Positions 1-7,935 of a stretch of DNA of 36,666 nt are shown here, piece by piece; the stretch's first letter is position 1; each line of letters starts with the position of its first letter. The notes under the pieces are model-generated. The model did no database searches. It was not told the DNA's origin and saw only the letters and a program-made list of their open reading frames with translations. The translations under genes were made by a program, and so were the position numbers. Source of the DNA: Nitrosomonas supralitoralis (GTDB taxonomy: Bacteria > Pseudomonadota > Gammaproteobacteria > Burkholderiales > Nitrosomonadaceae). The DNA is taken from positions 1 to 36,666 of the forward strand of contig NZ_PXXU01000035.1 of NCBI RefSeq assembly GCF_003011925.2, given 5' to 3'.

Positions 1-66
1 ATCCAATTTAAAGAAAGAATGCCTCGGCACTATTAACCGCCGTTTACACAAAATTTAGGACACCCT
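1..66 (+). mobile_element. Probable right end of an IS256-family insertion sequence, cut by the window edge
   Basis: Reading from base 1, frame 1 gives IQFKERMPRHY and then a stop at 34-36. This resembles the end of IS256-type (mutator-like) transposases, which often finish with a QF..FeeRmP-like motif. The stop is followed at about 42-66 by tttacacaaaatttaggaca and ccctc. This has the look of IS256-family terminal inverted repeats, whose inner side commonly reads TTTACACAA. The rest of the element would lie left of the window. The call rests on a short motif plus a terminus-like sequence, so it is tentative. Bases 67-179 hold nothing recognisable before the end of the outer-membrane factor gene. 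Confidence 0.4.
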
Positions 67-179
67 CCAGTTCCAACGAAAAACTGCTGTACTTGAAAAA
101 CTATCACTGGAAATCACACTGTCATGGACTATCAATTTACCCGTTGTTGCTCAAATATAGCGTTTCGTACAGGACAGGC

Positions 180-1637
180 TCACTGCCATCCTCCACCAAG
201 TGATCTATAAAGATCCACCATTGCGTCAATTTGCTTTTGTTTCATTTCAATTAGATCCGCTTTGGCATCCAAGGTCTCCCTTTGTGCCAACAGCACGTCC
301 AGGTAGTCCGTACGAGCAGATTTGAATAGATTGTTAGCGATATCAATTGATTTGCTGAGCGCTTCAACTTGCTCTGACTTAAGCTGATAGCTTTTGTCGA
401 GGTTATTGATATTTGAAACTTGATTCGCTACTTCAGTATAAGCTCTGATAATTCTTTGCTCATACTCATAAGCTGCCTGAATCTGCCTGGAATTGGCATT
501 TTTATATTCCGCCTCGATGGCATTCCTATTGACCAATGGAGCCACTAAGTCTCCCGCGATCATGGCCGCCAATGACTCTGGAGTATTGATCAGATACCTA
601 ACTGCAAAAGCTTCAAATCCTATTCCAGCCCTTATGCCAAAGGAGGGATAGAAGTTAGCCCTGGCCACCTCTATATTTAATGCCGCCGCCGATAGCTCAA
701 GCTCTGCTTGCCTAATATCAGGCCTATTTTGCAGCAATTCTGACGGAATGCCTGTCTTAAGCATGAAGGGTTTGAACTCCATAAAACTACCAGATGCACG
801 CTGGATGGGTTGCGGCGTCCTCCCTAACAAAAAATTTATCCGATTTTCAACAACAGTAATGCTCTGATTAATTTGGTATAGTTTACTTTTGTTTTTTGCC
901 ACTTCTGCTTCATAGCGTTTGATGGGAAGTGTACTTGCTCTTGCGTACTCTTGCAGACGCCTGACCATCTTCAGAGCATTTTGCTGAATACTAATATTTA
1001 ACTCTAAATTGTTAAGCTGGTTGTCCAAGGAAAGCAGTTCATAATACGAATGGGCAATTTCAGCGACTAGGTTAGTCACTAAAAAATTTTTACCTTCTTC
1101 TGAAGCCATATACTCAAAAACAGCGGCCTGCTTAGCATTCCTCAACTTTTTCCATATATCTATCTCCCAGGTTGAAAACAGCCCAAAGTGATAATCCCCC
1201 ACGTACCTAGGAAAATGCCGGCCTTCCCTTACTGGCAGATTTTTTTCAACAGCGCCAAAGCGTGTAAACTCGCCGACTCTTTCCTTGCCTGCACCACCAC
1301 CAATATTTACAAATGGCAAGTATTGGCCTCGGCGTGCTTGAATTTCATTCCGTGCAATATTGATACGCTGCATCATGATATTAATTTCTTTATTATTTTC
1401 AACAGCTATATCCAGCAAACTTACTAAATTAGGGTCACTAAAAAAATCTTCCCATTTAATATTTGCCGCATTGTCCTCATCCGAAACACCTTCTTTAAAA
1501 ACAGTAGGAAGATGTGTGTCCTCTTTTTTGATGAGTGAATCAGGTATGCAGGCTTGCAGCGTAAGTACCAACGCGCTTGAAGCAATAATCTGAAATATTT
1601 TAGTCTTTGATCTCATTTTTTGGAGGGACATAGTCAT
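180..1637 (-). CDS. RND efflux outer-membrane factor lipoprotein (NodT/OprM-type TolC-like channel)
   Basis: The 485-residue product is the outer-membrane channel of a tripartite RND pump. The N terminus has a hydrophobic stretch ending in a lipobox (LTLQAC, Cys at about residue 30), so the mature protein should be lipid-anchored. Two outer-membrane efflux protein repeats follow. Signatures include the central ELLQNRPDIRQAELEL block and the C-terminal LLAQRETLDAKADL helix typical of NodT-family channels. It is the last gene of the minus-strand adaptor-pump-channel operon, and its 5' end overlaps the 3' end of the pump gene. Three in-frame ATGs (1637, 1631, 1616) are possible starts; none has a strong ribosome binding site, which suggests translational coupling to the pump. 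The family is clear; the exported substrate cannot be told. Confidence 0.9.
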   Translation of the reverse strand: MTMSLQKMRSKTKIFQIIASSALVLTLQACIPDSLIKKEDTHLPTVFKEGVSDEDNAANIKWEDFFSDPNLVSLLDIAVENNKEINIMMQRINIARNEIQARRGQYLPFVNIGGGAGKERVGEFTRFGAVEKNLPVREGRHFPRYVGDYHFGLFSTWEIDIWKKLRNAKQAAVFEYMASEEGKNFLVTNLVAEIAHSYYELLSLDNQLNNLELNISIQQNALKMVRRLQEYARASTLPIKRYEAEVAKNKSKLYQINQSITVVENRINFLLGRTPQPIQRASGSFMEFKPFMLKTGIPSELLQNRPDIRQAELELSAAALNIEVARANFYPSFGIRAGIGFEAFAVRYLINTPESLAAMIAGDLVAPLVNRNAIEAEYKNANSRQIQAAYEYEQRIIRAYTEVANQVSNINNLDKSYQLKSEQVEALSKSIDIANNLFKSARTDYLDVLLAQRETLDAKADLIEMKQKQIDAMVDLYRSLGGGWQ

Positions 1638-4600
1638 AAGTCTCGGTTAAGGGGCCAATGTCTTCATCTTTAATCTCATCTGAAGGGCCATATTTATAAT
1701 TCTCGGTTAAGGGTTCAAGGTCTTCATCCTTAATTAATTTTCTACCTTCGGCTATTTTTGCAAATATATAATAAAGCCCTGGAATAATGATGACACCAAA
1801 CACGGTACCGAAAATCATCCCACCCAGCGCTGAGGTACCAATTGTCCTGTTGCCGATTGCCCCCGCTCCCGTGGCCATCGCCAAGGGTACCAACCCAGCT
1901 ATGAAAGCAAATGACGTCATCAAAATCGGCCGGAAACGCGTTTGTGCACCCGCAATCGCTGCCTGCATAACCGTCATGCCTTGGGCTTGCTTCTGGGACG
2001 CAAATTCGACAATCAATACTGCATTTTTCCCGAGTAAACCAACTAACATCACCATCCCCAGTTGTGAATACACATCATTGGCGAGCCCTAATTCATTTAA
2101 TAAAAGGAAAGCACCAAAAATACCGGGAGGCAGAGAAAGTATTACGACCAAGGGTAAAAGAAAACTTTCGTATTGCGCGGCCAGCACCAAGTAGACAAAC
2201 AAGATAACGACAAAGAAAATTGCCACTGCTTCGTTGCCCCGGCGGGCTTCGTCATATGATAAGCCCTCCCAGGCAATGTCAAAACCTTTTGGCAGGATCT
2301 CTTCTGCGACTTCCAGGACTGTATTGATGGCGTCGCCGGTGGTGTAACCTTTTGCGGGTTCAGCGCGAATTGCTGCCGAGTTATAGAGGTTAAAACGCAT
2401 GAGCTCATTGGGTCCCTGCTTTTTCACCATGGTCGTGAAGGCGGATAACGGTACCATTTCACCTTTATCATTTTTCACAAATAATTTCAGCACTTCCTCG
2501 GGGCTACGCCGAAATTCCGGCAATGTTTGAAGATATACTTTAAAAAAGTTATTGAAACGGATAAAGCCGTATTCATAGGTACTGGCGATCATGATGCTCA
2601 GCTGATCCATCACATCTTTGACTGTAACCCCTTTTTGCATGGCAAGCACATTGTCGATGACCAGTTCGTATTGTGGATAATTGGCCGCATAAAAAGTAAA
2701 CAAACCGGTCAGCTCTTTACGTTCGCGCAATGCTTTCATGTACTTTTTGGTAAGTTCATCGAATTGATAGTAGTCTGTATCTAGTGTCTTATCTACCAAG
2801 CGAAATGACAAACCCGATGCCGCGCCGTACCCCGGCACCGCCGGAGGTTGAAAATACTCGATGACCGCACCCATGTCATGACTTTTTTCTTCCAACTCTT
2901 CAATAATCTCCGTTACAGAATGTTCACGCTCTGACCAATCTTTCAAATTGATAATAACGGTCCCTGCATTTGACCCGCGACCTTCAGTGAGTACTTCATA
3001 CCCAGCCAGAGAAGAAATTGATTGAACACCGTCGATTTTTTCAGCTAGCATTTCCAGTTCTCGTGCCACTTTGTTGGTTACTTCGATGGTTGAGCCGGGC
3101 GGCGTTTGGATAATCGCATAAATCATGCCTTGGTCTTCGCCGGGAATAAAGCCGGAAGGTAAGATTCTACTGACCACGAAAATACCGAAGGAAAACACGG
3201 CCAATATCAAAAGCGTGACAATGCGCCGGGTGACCATGATGTTCATCAATCGGGTGTAACGCTCGGTGACTTTTTCAAAAACAAAATTAAAACCATTGAT
3301 AAAAAGGCTGATGGGATCTTTTCGTTTCGGCTGACCATGAGTATTTTTAAGAATCATGGCACACAATACCGGAGCAAGCGATAGCGCCACAATTGCTGAA
3401 ATAATGATCGACGATGCCATAGTGATAGAGAATTCTCGATAGAACACCCCAACCGGTCCTGGCATAAATGCAATAGGAATGAACACCGATACCATGACCA
3501 GCGTAATCGCTACAATGGCGCCGCCGATTTCTCCCAATACTTTTCGAGAAGCTTCATAAGCGCCGCAATGCAAATCGGCCATTTTTGCATGCACAGCTTC
3601 CACTACCACAATGGCATCATCGACCACAATACCAATAGCCAGCACTAAAGCAAACAAGGTGATAAGGTTGATAGAAAGCCCGAACGCAGACATAGCGGCG
3701 AATGCTCCAACCAGAGAAACCGGTACCGCGAGGATGGGGATCAAAGTAGAACGCCAGTCGCCAAGAAAAATAAAAACTACCAGAGAAACCAGTATGAAGG
3801 CTTCTACCAAGGTGTGTAACACTTGTTCGATGGACGCCTCGACGAAACGCGACACATCATAGTTGATTGCGTAGTCCATACCCTCCGGGAAGGATTTTTT
3901 CAATTCTTCCAGTTTTGCCTTCGTTTCCGCTATAACTTCTTGCGCGTTAGTATTGTAATTTTGCTTAAGCACGATAGACGCCGAAGGGTATCCGTCTTTA
4001 TCAGAGTAAATATTGAAAGACGAAACACCCAGTTCGACCTCAGCTATATCCTTTAGGCGCAAAATCTCGCCTTCCGGAGAAGCCCGGATAACAATGTCTT
4101 CGTATTCTTCCGGTTTATTGAAACGCCCTTTATAGACCAGCACATACTCCTTGGACTCGGCGGCTTTGCCTGTGCTTTGCCCGAGACGACCGGGACGTCC
4201 GATAACGCTTTGTTCTCCTATGGCATTCATCACATCTTCTGCCGAGACATGATAGACTCGCATCCGCTCCGGGTTCAGCCAAATGCGCATCGCATATTGG
4301 CGAGCACCCAGTATGTTCGCTTGGGCGATTCCACTAATGCGCTGAATCTCTGGAATGACATTGACCCAAGCGTAATTATATAAAAGTTTCTGATCAGCGT
4401 TTTTGTCCGTGCTGAAGAGATTGACATACATAAGCATGCTGGGCTGGACGAAGTTCACGAACACGCCTTCCAAGTTCATCAGTGCTGGCAGCCTGCTCGT
4501 CATCCGATCCACACGCGTCTTCACGTTGACCATCGCAATATTGGGATCAACGCCTTGATCGAAATACACTTGAATGGTCGCTTCGCCGGCGCTGGTTGCA

Positions 4601-4842
4601 TCCGAAGTGATGTACCTCATGCCGGGCACGCCATTGATAGCACGCTCTAAGATGATCAAAGACGATTTGACCAATACTTCGGCACTGGAACCGGGAAATG
4701 ATAGCGAAACCGTGACCCGAGGCGGTGCAATATCCGGAAACTGGGCAACTGGCAATGATTTCATCGCCAATAAACCCATAAATAAGAACATCAGTGATAA
4801 CACAATCGCCATCACTGGCCTTTTAAGAAAGATACTAAACAT
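1600..4842 (-). CDS. RND multidrug efflux pump, inner-membrane subunit (HAE1/AcrB family)
   Basis: This 1080-residue proton-driven exporter has the usual twelve-helix layout with two large periplasmic loops. The start MFSIFLKRPVMAIVL is typical of AcrB-like pumps. The proton-relay residues are visible: the paired Asp in TM4 (GIVVDDAIVVVE) and the Lys of TM10 (GLLGKNAVLIVEFA). PGEDQG and PGYGAASG periplasmic motifs are also present. It sits 23 bp after the adaptor gene and overlaps the outer-membrane factor gene by 38 bp, so the three genes form one operon. An oddity is the C terminus: after the last helix there is an acidic tail built of two 20-residue repeats (IKDEDLEPLTE.. and IKDEDIGPLTE..) plus a third partial one, encoded by an exact 60-bp tandem period. 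The substrate is unknown. Confidence 0.95.
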   Translation of the reverse strand: MFSIFLKRPVMAIVLSLMFLFMGLLAMKSLPVAQFPDIAPPRVTVSLSFPGSSAEVLVKSSLIILERAINGVPGMRYITSDATSAGEATIQVYFDQGVDPNIAMVNVKTRVDRMTSRLPALMNLEGVFVNFVQPSMLMYVNLFSTDKNADQKLLYNYAWVNVIPEIQRISGIAQANILGARQYAMRIWLNPERMRVYHVSAEDVMNAIGEQSVIGRPGRLGQSTGKAAESKEYVLVYKGRFNKPEEYEDIVIRASPEGEILRLKDIAEVELGVSSFNIYSDKDGYPSASIVLKQNYNTNAQEVIAETKAKLEELKKSFPEGMDYAINYDVSRFVEASIEQVLHTLVEAFILVSLVVFIFLGDWRSTLIPILAVPVSLVGAFAAMSAFGLSINLITLFALVLAIGIVVDDAIVVVEAVHAKMADLHCGAYEASRKVLGEIGGAIVAITLVMVSVFIPIAFMPGPVGVFYREFSITMASSIIISAIVALSLAPVLCAMILKNTHGQPKRKDPISLFINGFNFVFEKVTERYTRLMNIMVTRRIVTLLILAVFSFGIFVVSRILPSGFIPGEDQGMIYAIIQTPPGSTIEVTNKVARELEMLAEKIDGVQSISSLAGYEVLTEGRGSNAGTVIINLKDWSEREHSVTEIIEELEEKSHDMGAVIEYFQPPAVPGYGAASGLSFRLVDKTLDTDYYQFDELTKKYMKALRERKELTGLFTFYAANYPQYELVIDNVLAMQKGVTVKDVMDQLSIMIASTYEYGFIRFNNFFKVYLQTLPEFRRSPEEVLKLFVKNDKGEMVPLSAFTTMVKKQGPNELMRFNLYNSAAIRAEPAKGYTTGDAINTVLEVAEEILPKGFDIAWEGLSYDEARRGNEAVAIFFVVILFVYLVLAAQYESFLLPLVVILSLPPGIFGAFLLLNELGLANDVYSQLGMVMLVGLLGKNAVLIVEFASQKQAQGMTVMQAAIAGAQTRFRPILMTSFAFIAGLVPLAMATGAGAIGNRTIGTSALGGMIFGTVFGVIIIPGLYYIFAKIAEGRKLIKDEDLEPLTENYKYGPSDEIKDEDIGPLTETYDYVPPKNEIKD
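1602..1740 (-). repeat. 60-bp tandem repeat encoding the acidic tail of the RND pump
   Basis: The two units 1621-1680 and 1681-1740 align without gaps, for example tctcggttaa at both 1641 and 1701. A partial third copy lies at about 1602-1620 (agtctttgatctcat against cttcatctttaatctcat). The units differ at a number of bases, so this is not a very recent expansion. The repeat spans the stop codon of the pump gene and the first codons of the outer-membrane factor gene: the MRSKTK region of the latter is read from a repeat copy in another frame. Confidence 0.85.
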
Positions 4843-4865
4843 GGTTTAATCCTTAAACTAAACAG

Positions 4866-5954
4866 TTATTCGGTATACAACTCTAACTCCGGGACAATCT
4901 CTTCGTGCGGTCTTAAATTGATACTGACCTTGTCTCCAGGACTAACTCTTCGTATACCTTCAAGCAACACCCTGTCGCTTTCATCAAGGCCTTCTTTAAT
5001 AAGAAACAGTTTTGTCATCTCGGCCTCTATATGGATAAGCCTTTGCTCCAGCTTTTCTTCTTCATTGATGACGTAGACGTAGTTTTTATCCATGATTTCG
5101 AACACCGCTTTTTGCGGAATAATTAGGGCATTTGGGTAATGCTTGGTCAAAAGGATGGTTCCTGTCTCATCATGTCTGAGAATTTTGTCCGGGTTAGGAA
5201 ATAAGGCACGAAATTGAATAGTGCCGAAACTGTTATCAAAATCACCTACAATCCTCTCAATGACACCCGTGTGTTCATAAATCTCGCCGTTTGCCATTTT
5301 TAGTTGTACGGCTTCGCCAAGTTTGTCGCCTTCTTCCATTTTAAAATTCAGGTAGTCTGCCTCCGGAACGTTGAAATAGACCCACAATTGTCTGATATCA
5401 GATAGTTCCGTCAGCAAATCGCCTTCATTGAGAAGACTGCCGATCCTGGCATGAAAACGACCCATAATTCCGTCAAAAGGTGCTCTGATATCGGTAAAAC
5501 CCAAGCGGGTTTGCATTAACATCACCTTTGCATTAGCCTTATCTAGTTTTGCTTTTGCCAAAGCAAGCTCATTGGGCGATACGATATTCTCATCAGCCAA
5601 ACCTTTGGTATTAAGGTATTCGATCTTTGCAAATTGCGCTTCAGCTTTCGCTGTTTCGAATTCTGCCTGATAAACTTTGGCCATAAGTTCAAACATGGGC
5701 TGTCCTTTTTTTATCCACTGCCCTTCATCCACAAAAATACGCTCTAAGTAGCCCTTTTCCAAAGCGCGGATTTCAATATGCATAATGGCTTCAATCAGAC
5801 CGACATATTGCCTAGGTAAAGAAACGTCTTTACGGAACGGTGTTGTTGCCTCAAGTTTTGGCAACTCATGATGCGTTTCATGTTCTGCATGATTACACCC
5901 ATTCAAAAACAGAGCGGCGATTAAGCTTAGAACTACGGATAATTTAGTAATCAT
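4866..5954 (-). CDS. RND efflux periplasmic adaptor (HlyD/AcrA-type membrane fusion protein), lipoprotein
   Basis: From the ATG at 5954 the product is 362 residues. It begins with a classic lipoprotein signal (MITKLSVVLSLIAALFLNGC). Then come a lipoyl/barrel-sandwich half (LEKGYLERIFVDEGQWIKKG), a short alpha-helical hairpin, the second barrel half (GFTDIRAPFDGIMGRF) and a beta-barrel/membrane-proximal domain ending RRVSPGDKVSI. It bridges the inner-membrane pump to the outer-membrane channel. The reading frame is open for another 125 codons upstream to 6329. I chose 5954 because the signal peptide and lipobox start there and the upstream residues do not look like an adaptor. No good ribosome binding site precedes 5954, so the longer start cannot be fully excluded. 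Confidence 0.9.
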   Translation of the reverse strand: MITKLSVVLSLIAALFLNGCNHAEHETHHELPKLEATTPFRKDVSLPRQYVGLIEAIMHIEIRALEKGYLERIFVDEGQWIKKGQPMFELMAKVYQAEFETAKAEAQFAKIEYLNTKGLADENIVSPNELALAKAKLDKANAKVMLMQTRLGFTDIRAPFDGIMGRFHARIGSLLNEGDLLTELSDIRQLWVYFNVPEADYLNFKMEEGDKLGEAVQLKMANGEIYEHTGVIERIVGDFDNSFGTIQFRALFPNPDKILRHDETGTILLTKHYPNALIIPQKAVFEIMDKNYVYVINEEEKLEQRLIHIEAEMTKLFLIKEGLDESDRVLLEGIRRVSPGDKVSINLRPHEEIVPELELYTE

Positions 5955-6329
5955 TTTTCTATCATTTAGGTTGTCAGGGGGTAAAGCATTTTGTTGAGCA
6001 TAGGAAAAATAAACGCACTTTCTTAGACCAGCTACCCAGGAGTCTTCCAATAAATTGGCAGGCAATTCATAATGCAGCCGATCTATTGCAATACTCTTCG
6101 CGTGAGTGACGAAACCAAGATCGTGCTGATAAATAGAAAGTGTTTTTATAGTATTTTTAATTGCTGAAAAACGGCTGCGAATAAACTCTTCATAAATATA
6201 TAAAAATTCATTTAACTCAGTATTAGCGAGTGAATGTTTACAAGCCTGGTTCGGAACATCAGTACTGGGTGGGTCAACAAACAATTCGGCTGCAACAGAT
6301 GAGTTTTCAGTCTTATTCATATTAGCCAT
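5955..6329 (-). other. 125-codon open extension in frame with the adaptor, starting at ATG 6329
   Basis: An ATG at 6329 (preceded by the weak ribosome-binding-like aaagg) opens a frame that runs without a stop into the adaptor gene. The encoded segment starts MANMNKTENSS, has a hydrophilic first 40 residues and a helical middle (EFLYIYEEFIRSRFSAI). I do not recognise it. Placing it in front of a lipoprotein signal peptide would bury that signal, so a real 487-residue fusion is unlikely. It is more likely a small gene that lost its stop when the region was rearranged, or a chance open frame. Confidence 0.35.
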
Positions 6330-6362
6330 TTGCCTTTGTGCGGTTTGCGTACGTTCATCTAA

Positions 6363-6527
6363 TTATTTTTCCCGTTTACGTGCACCACCTGAAACAGGAA
6401 TGACATTTTTACTTTTACTGCCTGCTGGCCCGTTAATATGATTCTCTGGTACAGGAGGTCGCTCCATTTCGCGCAGAGTAAAAAGTTGCTCATTTATCAC
6501 TTGTAAAGATTTTAATCCAGCAGGCAT
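6363..6527 (-). CDS. Hypothetical small protein, 54 residues
   Basis: The frame runs from ATG at 6527 to TAA at 6363. It starts MPAGLKSLQVINEQLFTLRE, has a Pro-rich middle (MERPPVPENH) and a basic, Gly-rich end (SGGARKREK). No domain is recognised and there are no membrane segments. It lies 33 bp upstream of the 6329 open frame on the same strand and 41 bp downstream of the truncated RND stump, so it may be a passenger of the rearrangement that broke that pump. Coding status rests only on the open frame and amino-acid make-up. Confidence 0.3.
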   Translation of the reverse strand: MPAGLKSLQVINEQLFTLREMERPPVPENHINGPAGSKSKNVIPVSGGARKREK

Positions 6528-6568
6528 GAAAATTTTCTGCTAAATAGGTTAATTATTTGTTAATATGC

Positions 6569-6823
6569 CTATGCAGTTTGGATCGAGATCCCTTCCACCA
6601 TCGAGGTCAACATGCGTTCGAAGTAAAAAGTGATACGACCAGACACATCCAGCGGCAACATGCCGGCGTAGGCCCAGACGACAGAGATCACAGGAATTTT
6701 GATAGCGGGAAAAACGTCTGTCGGTGCGTGCCGTATCGCTCTGATTCCAAAAATAACGATCAGAATTGAAAGAACCACGAAGGTATAAGGTCTCCGTAAC
6801 GCAATAAGTACTATCTGGTTCAT
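6569..6823 (-). pseudogene. N-terminal stump of a second RND efflux pump
   Basis: From ATG at 6823 the first ~80 residues (MNQIVLIALRRPYTFVVLSI, then DVFPAIKIPVISVVWAYAGM and GRITFYFERMLTSMVEGI) match the start of an RND pump of the type that begins M..i..ALRRPyTfvv. This includes the first transmembrane helix and the start of the porter domain. Homologues continue for about 1000 more residues; here the frame ends at a TAG at 6569 just after EGISIQTA. The gene is thus a remnant cut off after about 8% of its length. It is not a duplicate of the neighbouring intact pump, whose N terminus differs. Confidence 0.8.
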
Positions 6824-7129
6824 ACTATGTTTCCTCTTATATCTTCGGTAAAAAATTAATTTACCTGTAATACTGCACGTAAGGAGGAGGCAATTCTGTT
6901 GCAAATCTTTACAATACAAAACAGTTGCCTAAGCCGCATAAACTACTTTACTTCTGCCTTGATAGTCGCTTCTTCGAAGCTGAATGTTAAACTTGAGTTA
7001 AGTGTTTTTGGACATTTTAAGCCGTGAGTATCAATAAGAAGTTAAACATTTGTTAACAGAATGTTAAGCTGTCAATCAGCATTGAAAGCTTTCCAGGTGT
7101 CAGCGCCGAAAAGTTTCCGCCTAGATTAG
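6824..7129. other. Gene-free stretch with a stray IS6-like terminus
   Basis: No coding potential is apparent. At 6893-6905 there is attctgttgcaaa, the same 13 bases that form the end of the IS6-family remnant at 7231-7243, in the same orientation. It may be a solo terminal repeat left by a lost copy. The rest is AT-rich with short inverted repeats (for example around gttaaacatttgttaac at about 7044) that I cannot assign. Confidence 0.4.
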
Positions 7130-7228
7130 TTGGCGAATTGGTTTTTATACATTTTTTTCGGTGATTGAATCGGTAAGAATCATTGCCTGTTTCTAGGATG
7201 TCACAATGATGAGTGATACGATCAAAAA
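7130..7228 (-). pseudogene. C-terminal remnant of istB, the IS21-family helper ATPase
   Basis: Read on the minus strand from 7228, the sequence translates as LFDRITHHCDILETGNDSYR followed by FNHRKK. This closely follows the conserved end of IstB-like proteins (LLDRLTHHC.I.ETGN.S.RF). Everything upstream of LFDR is missing, because the IS6-family remnant starts at once at 7229. The istB copy was therefore cut by, or recombined with, that element. No istA or IS21 terminus was found. Confidence 0.7.
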
Positions 7229-7866
7229 GGATTCTGTTGCAAAAAAATAGCGGTGATCAGAGTAAATGTCTGATATATTGGATTGTGTAATGTAAATATC
7301 GAATTGTCTCTCAATAAGACGGATTTCTTCTATGAAACCCTGATCTTATTTCCATGCATCCGTCTGTCTTTTTTGAACATGCACATAAGTTCGAGAATCC
7401 TTTGATCGTCTGCGGATGTACCTAAGGCTTCATGGATTTGAGCACTTTTCCTAGAAACCCCTTGGCTGCTTTCATATTACGGGTGGAGAGGGATAAAAAT
7501 CAATCGTGTAGGCGCGCTTATCAAGGGTCCGGACAAATACTTCCACTTCTCTTAGGCTCTCACATAAGATTCATCTACACGCCAGCTGTAGCTCATCATC
7601 GGCTTCCAGAGCCACCGCAACCGTTTTTCCATTTACGGCGCATTAATGCTGAACCCAACGATAGGGCGTCGTGAGGTCCACTTCAAATCTTCGCTCCAGC
7701 ATCATTTCATCCAGTTCACGATAACTGATCTCGTATTTGCAGTACCCCGGATACAGCCTTAAATTATATCGTCCTGATAACGGCGTCGATTTGAAATCGG
7801 TCAGTGAGAAGTACTCTGAGAAAATAAATAATGCACTAATTTGATTATTTTTTGCAGCAGAGACGT
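7229..7866 (-). mobile_element. Decayed IS6-family insertion sequence
   Basis: The left end ggattctgttgcaaaaaa (7229-7246) and the right end ttttttgcagcagagac (about 7849-7865) are inverted copies with few mismatches. They match the G.TCTGTTGCAAA terminal repeat of IS6-family elements. Between them lies a broken transposase on the minus strand. At about 640 bp the element is shorter than intact family members, in line with an internal deletion. It lies 70 bp downstream of the pyrC stop codon. Confidence 0.8.
7288..7798 (-). pseudogene. IS6-family transposase, deleted and frameshifted
   Basis: Fragments of the family are readable in order on the minus strand: GYCKYEISYRELDEMMLERR, then TTPYRWVQH and an in-frame stop, then SWRVDESYV (first catalytic Asp) in a shifted frame. 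These are followed by TIDFY, FLGKVLKSM and, after a jump, GFIEEIRLIERQFDIYI at the C terminus. The part between KSMK and the final ~40 residues, which would hold the second Asp and the Glu of the DDE triad, is missing. The gene cannot give an active transposase. Confidence 0.8.
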
Positions 7867-7935
7867 GAAGACTATGGTTATTGATTCCTCAGAATATCCG
7901 GATTTACTGCGGTGTGCAAAAGTATTTCTTGATAA

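Noticed and set aside
1621..1740. CRISPR-like direct repeats
   Set aside because: Only two to three contiguous 60-bp units without spacers, in frame within a coding gene; this is a simple tandem duplication.
6990..7100. A Pho-box or phage attachment site suggested by repeated gttaa/ctgtca words
   Set aside because: The words do not form the two 7-base direct repeats of a Pho box, and no integrase or tRNA gene is present.
7432..7674. An 80-codon plus-strand open frame in the IS region
   Set aside because: The minus strand of the same stretch reads as IS6-family transposase fragments, so this frame is its shadow.
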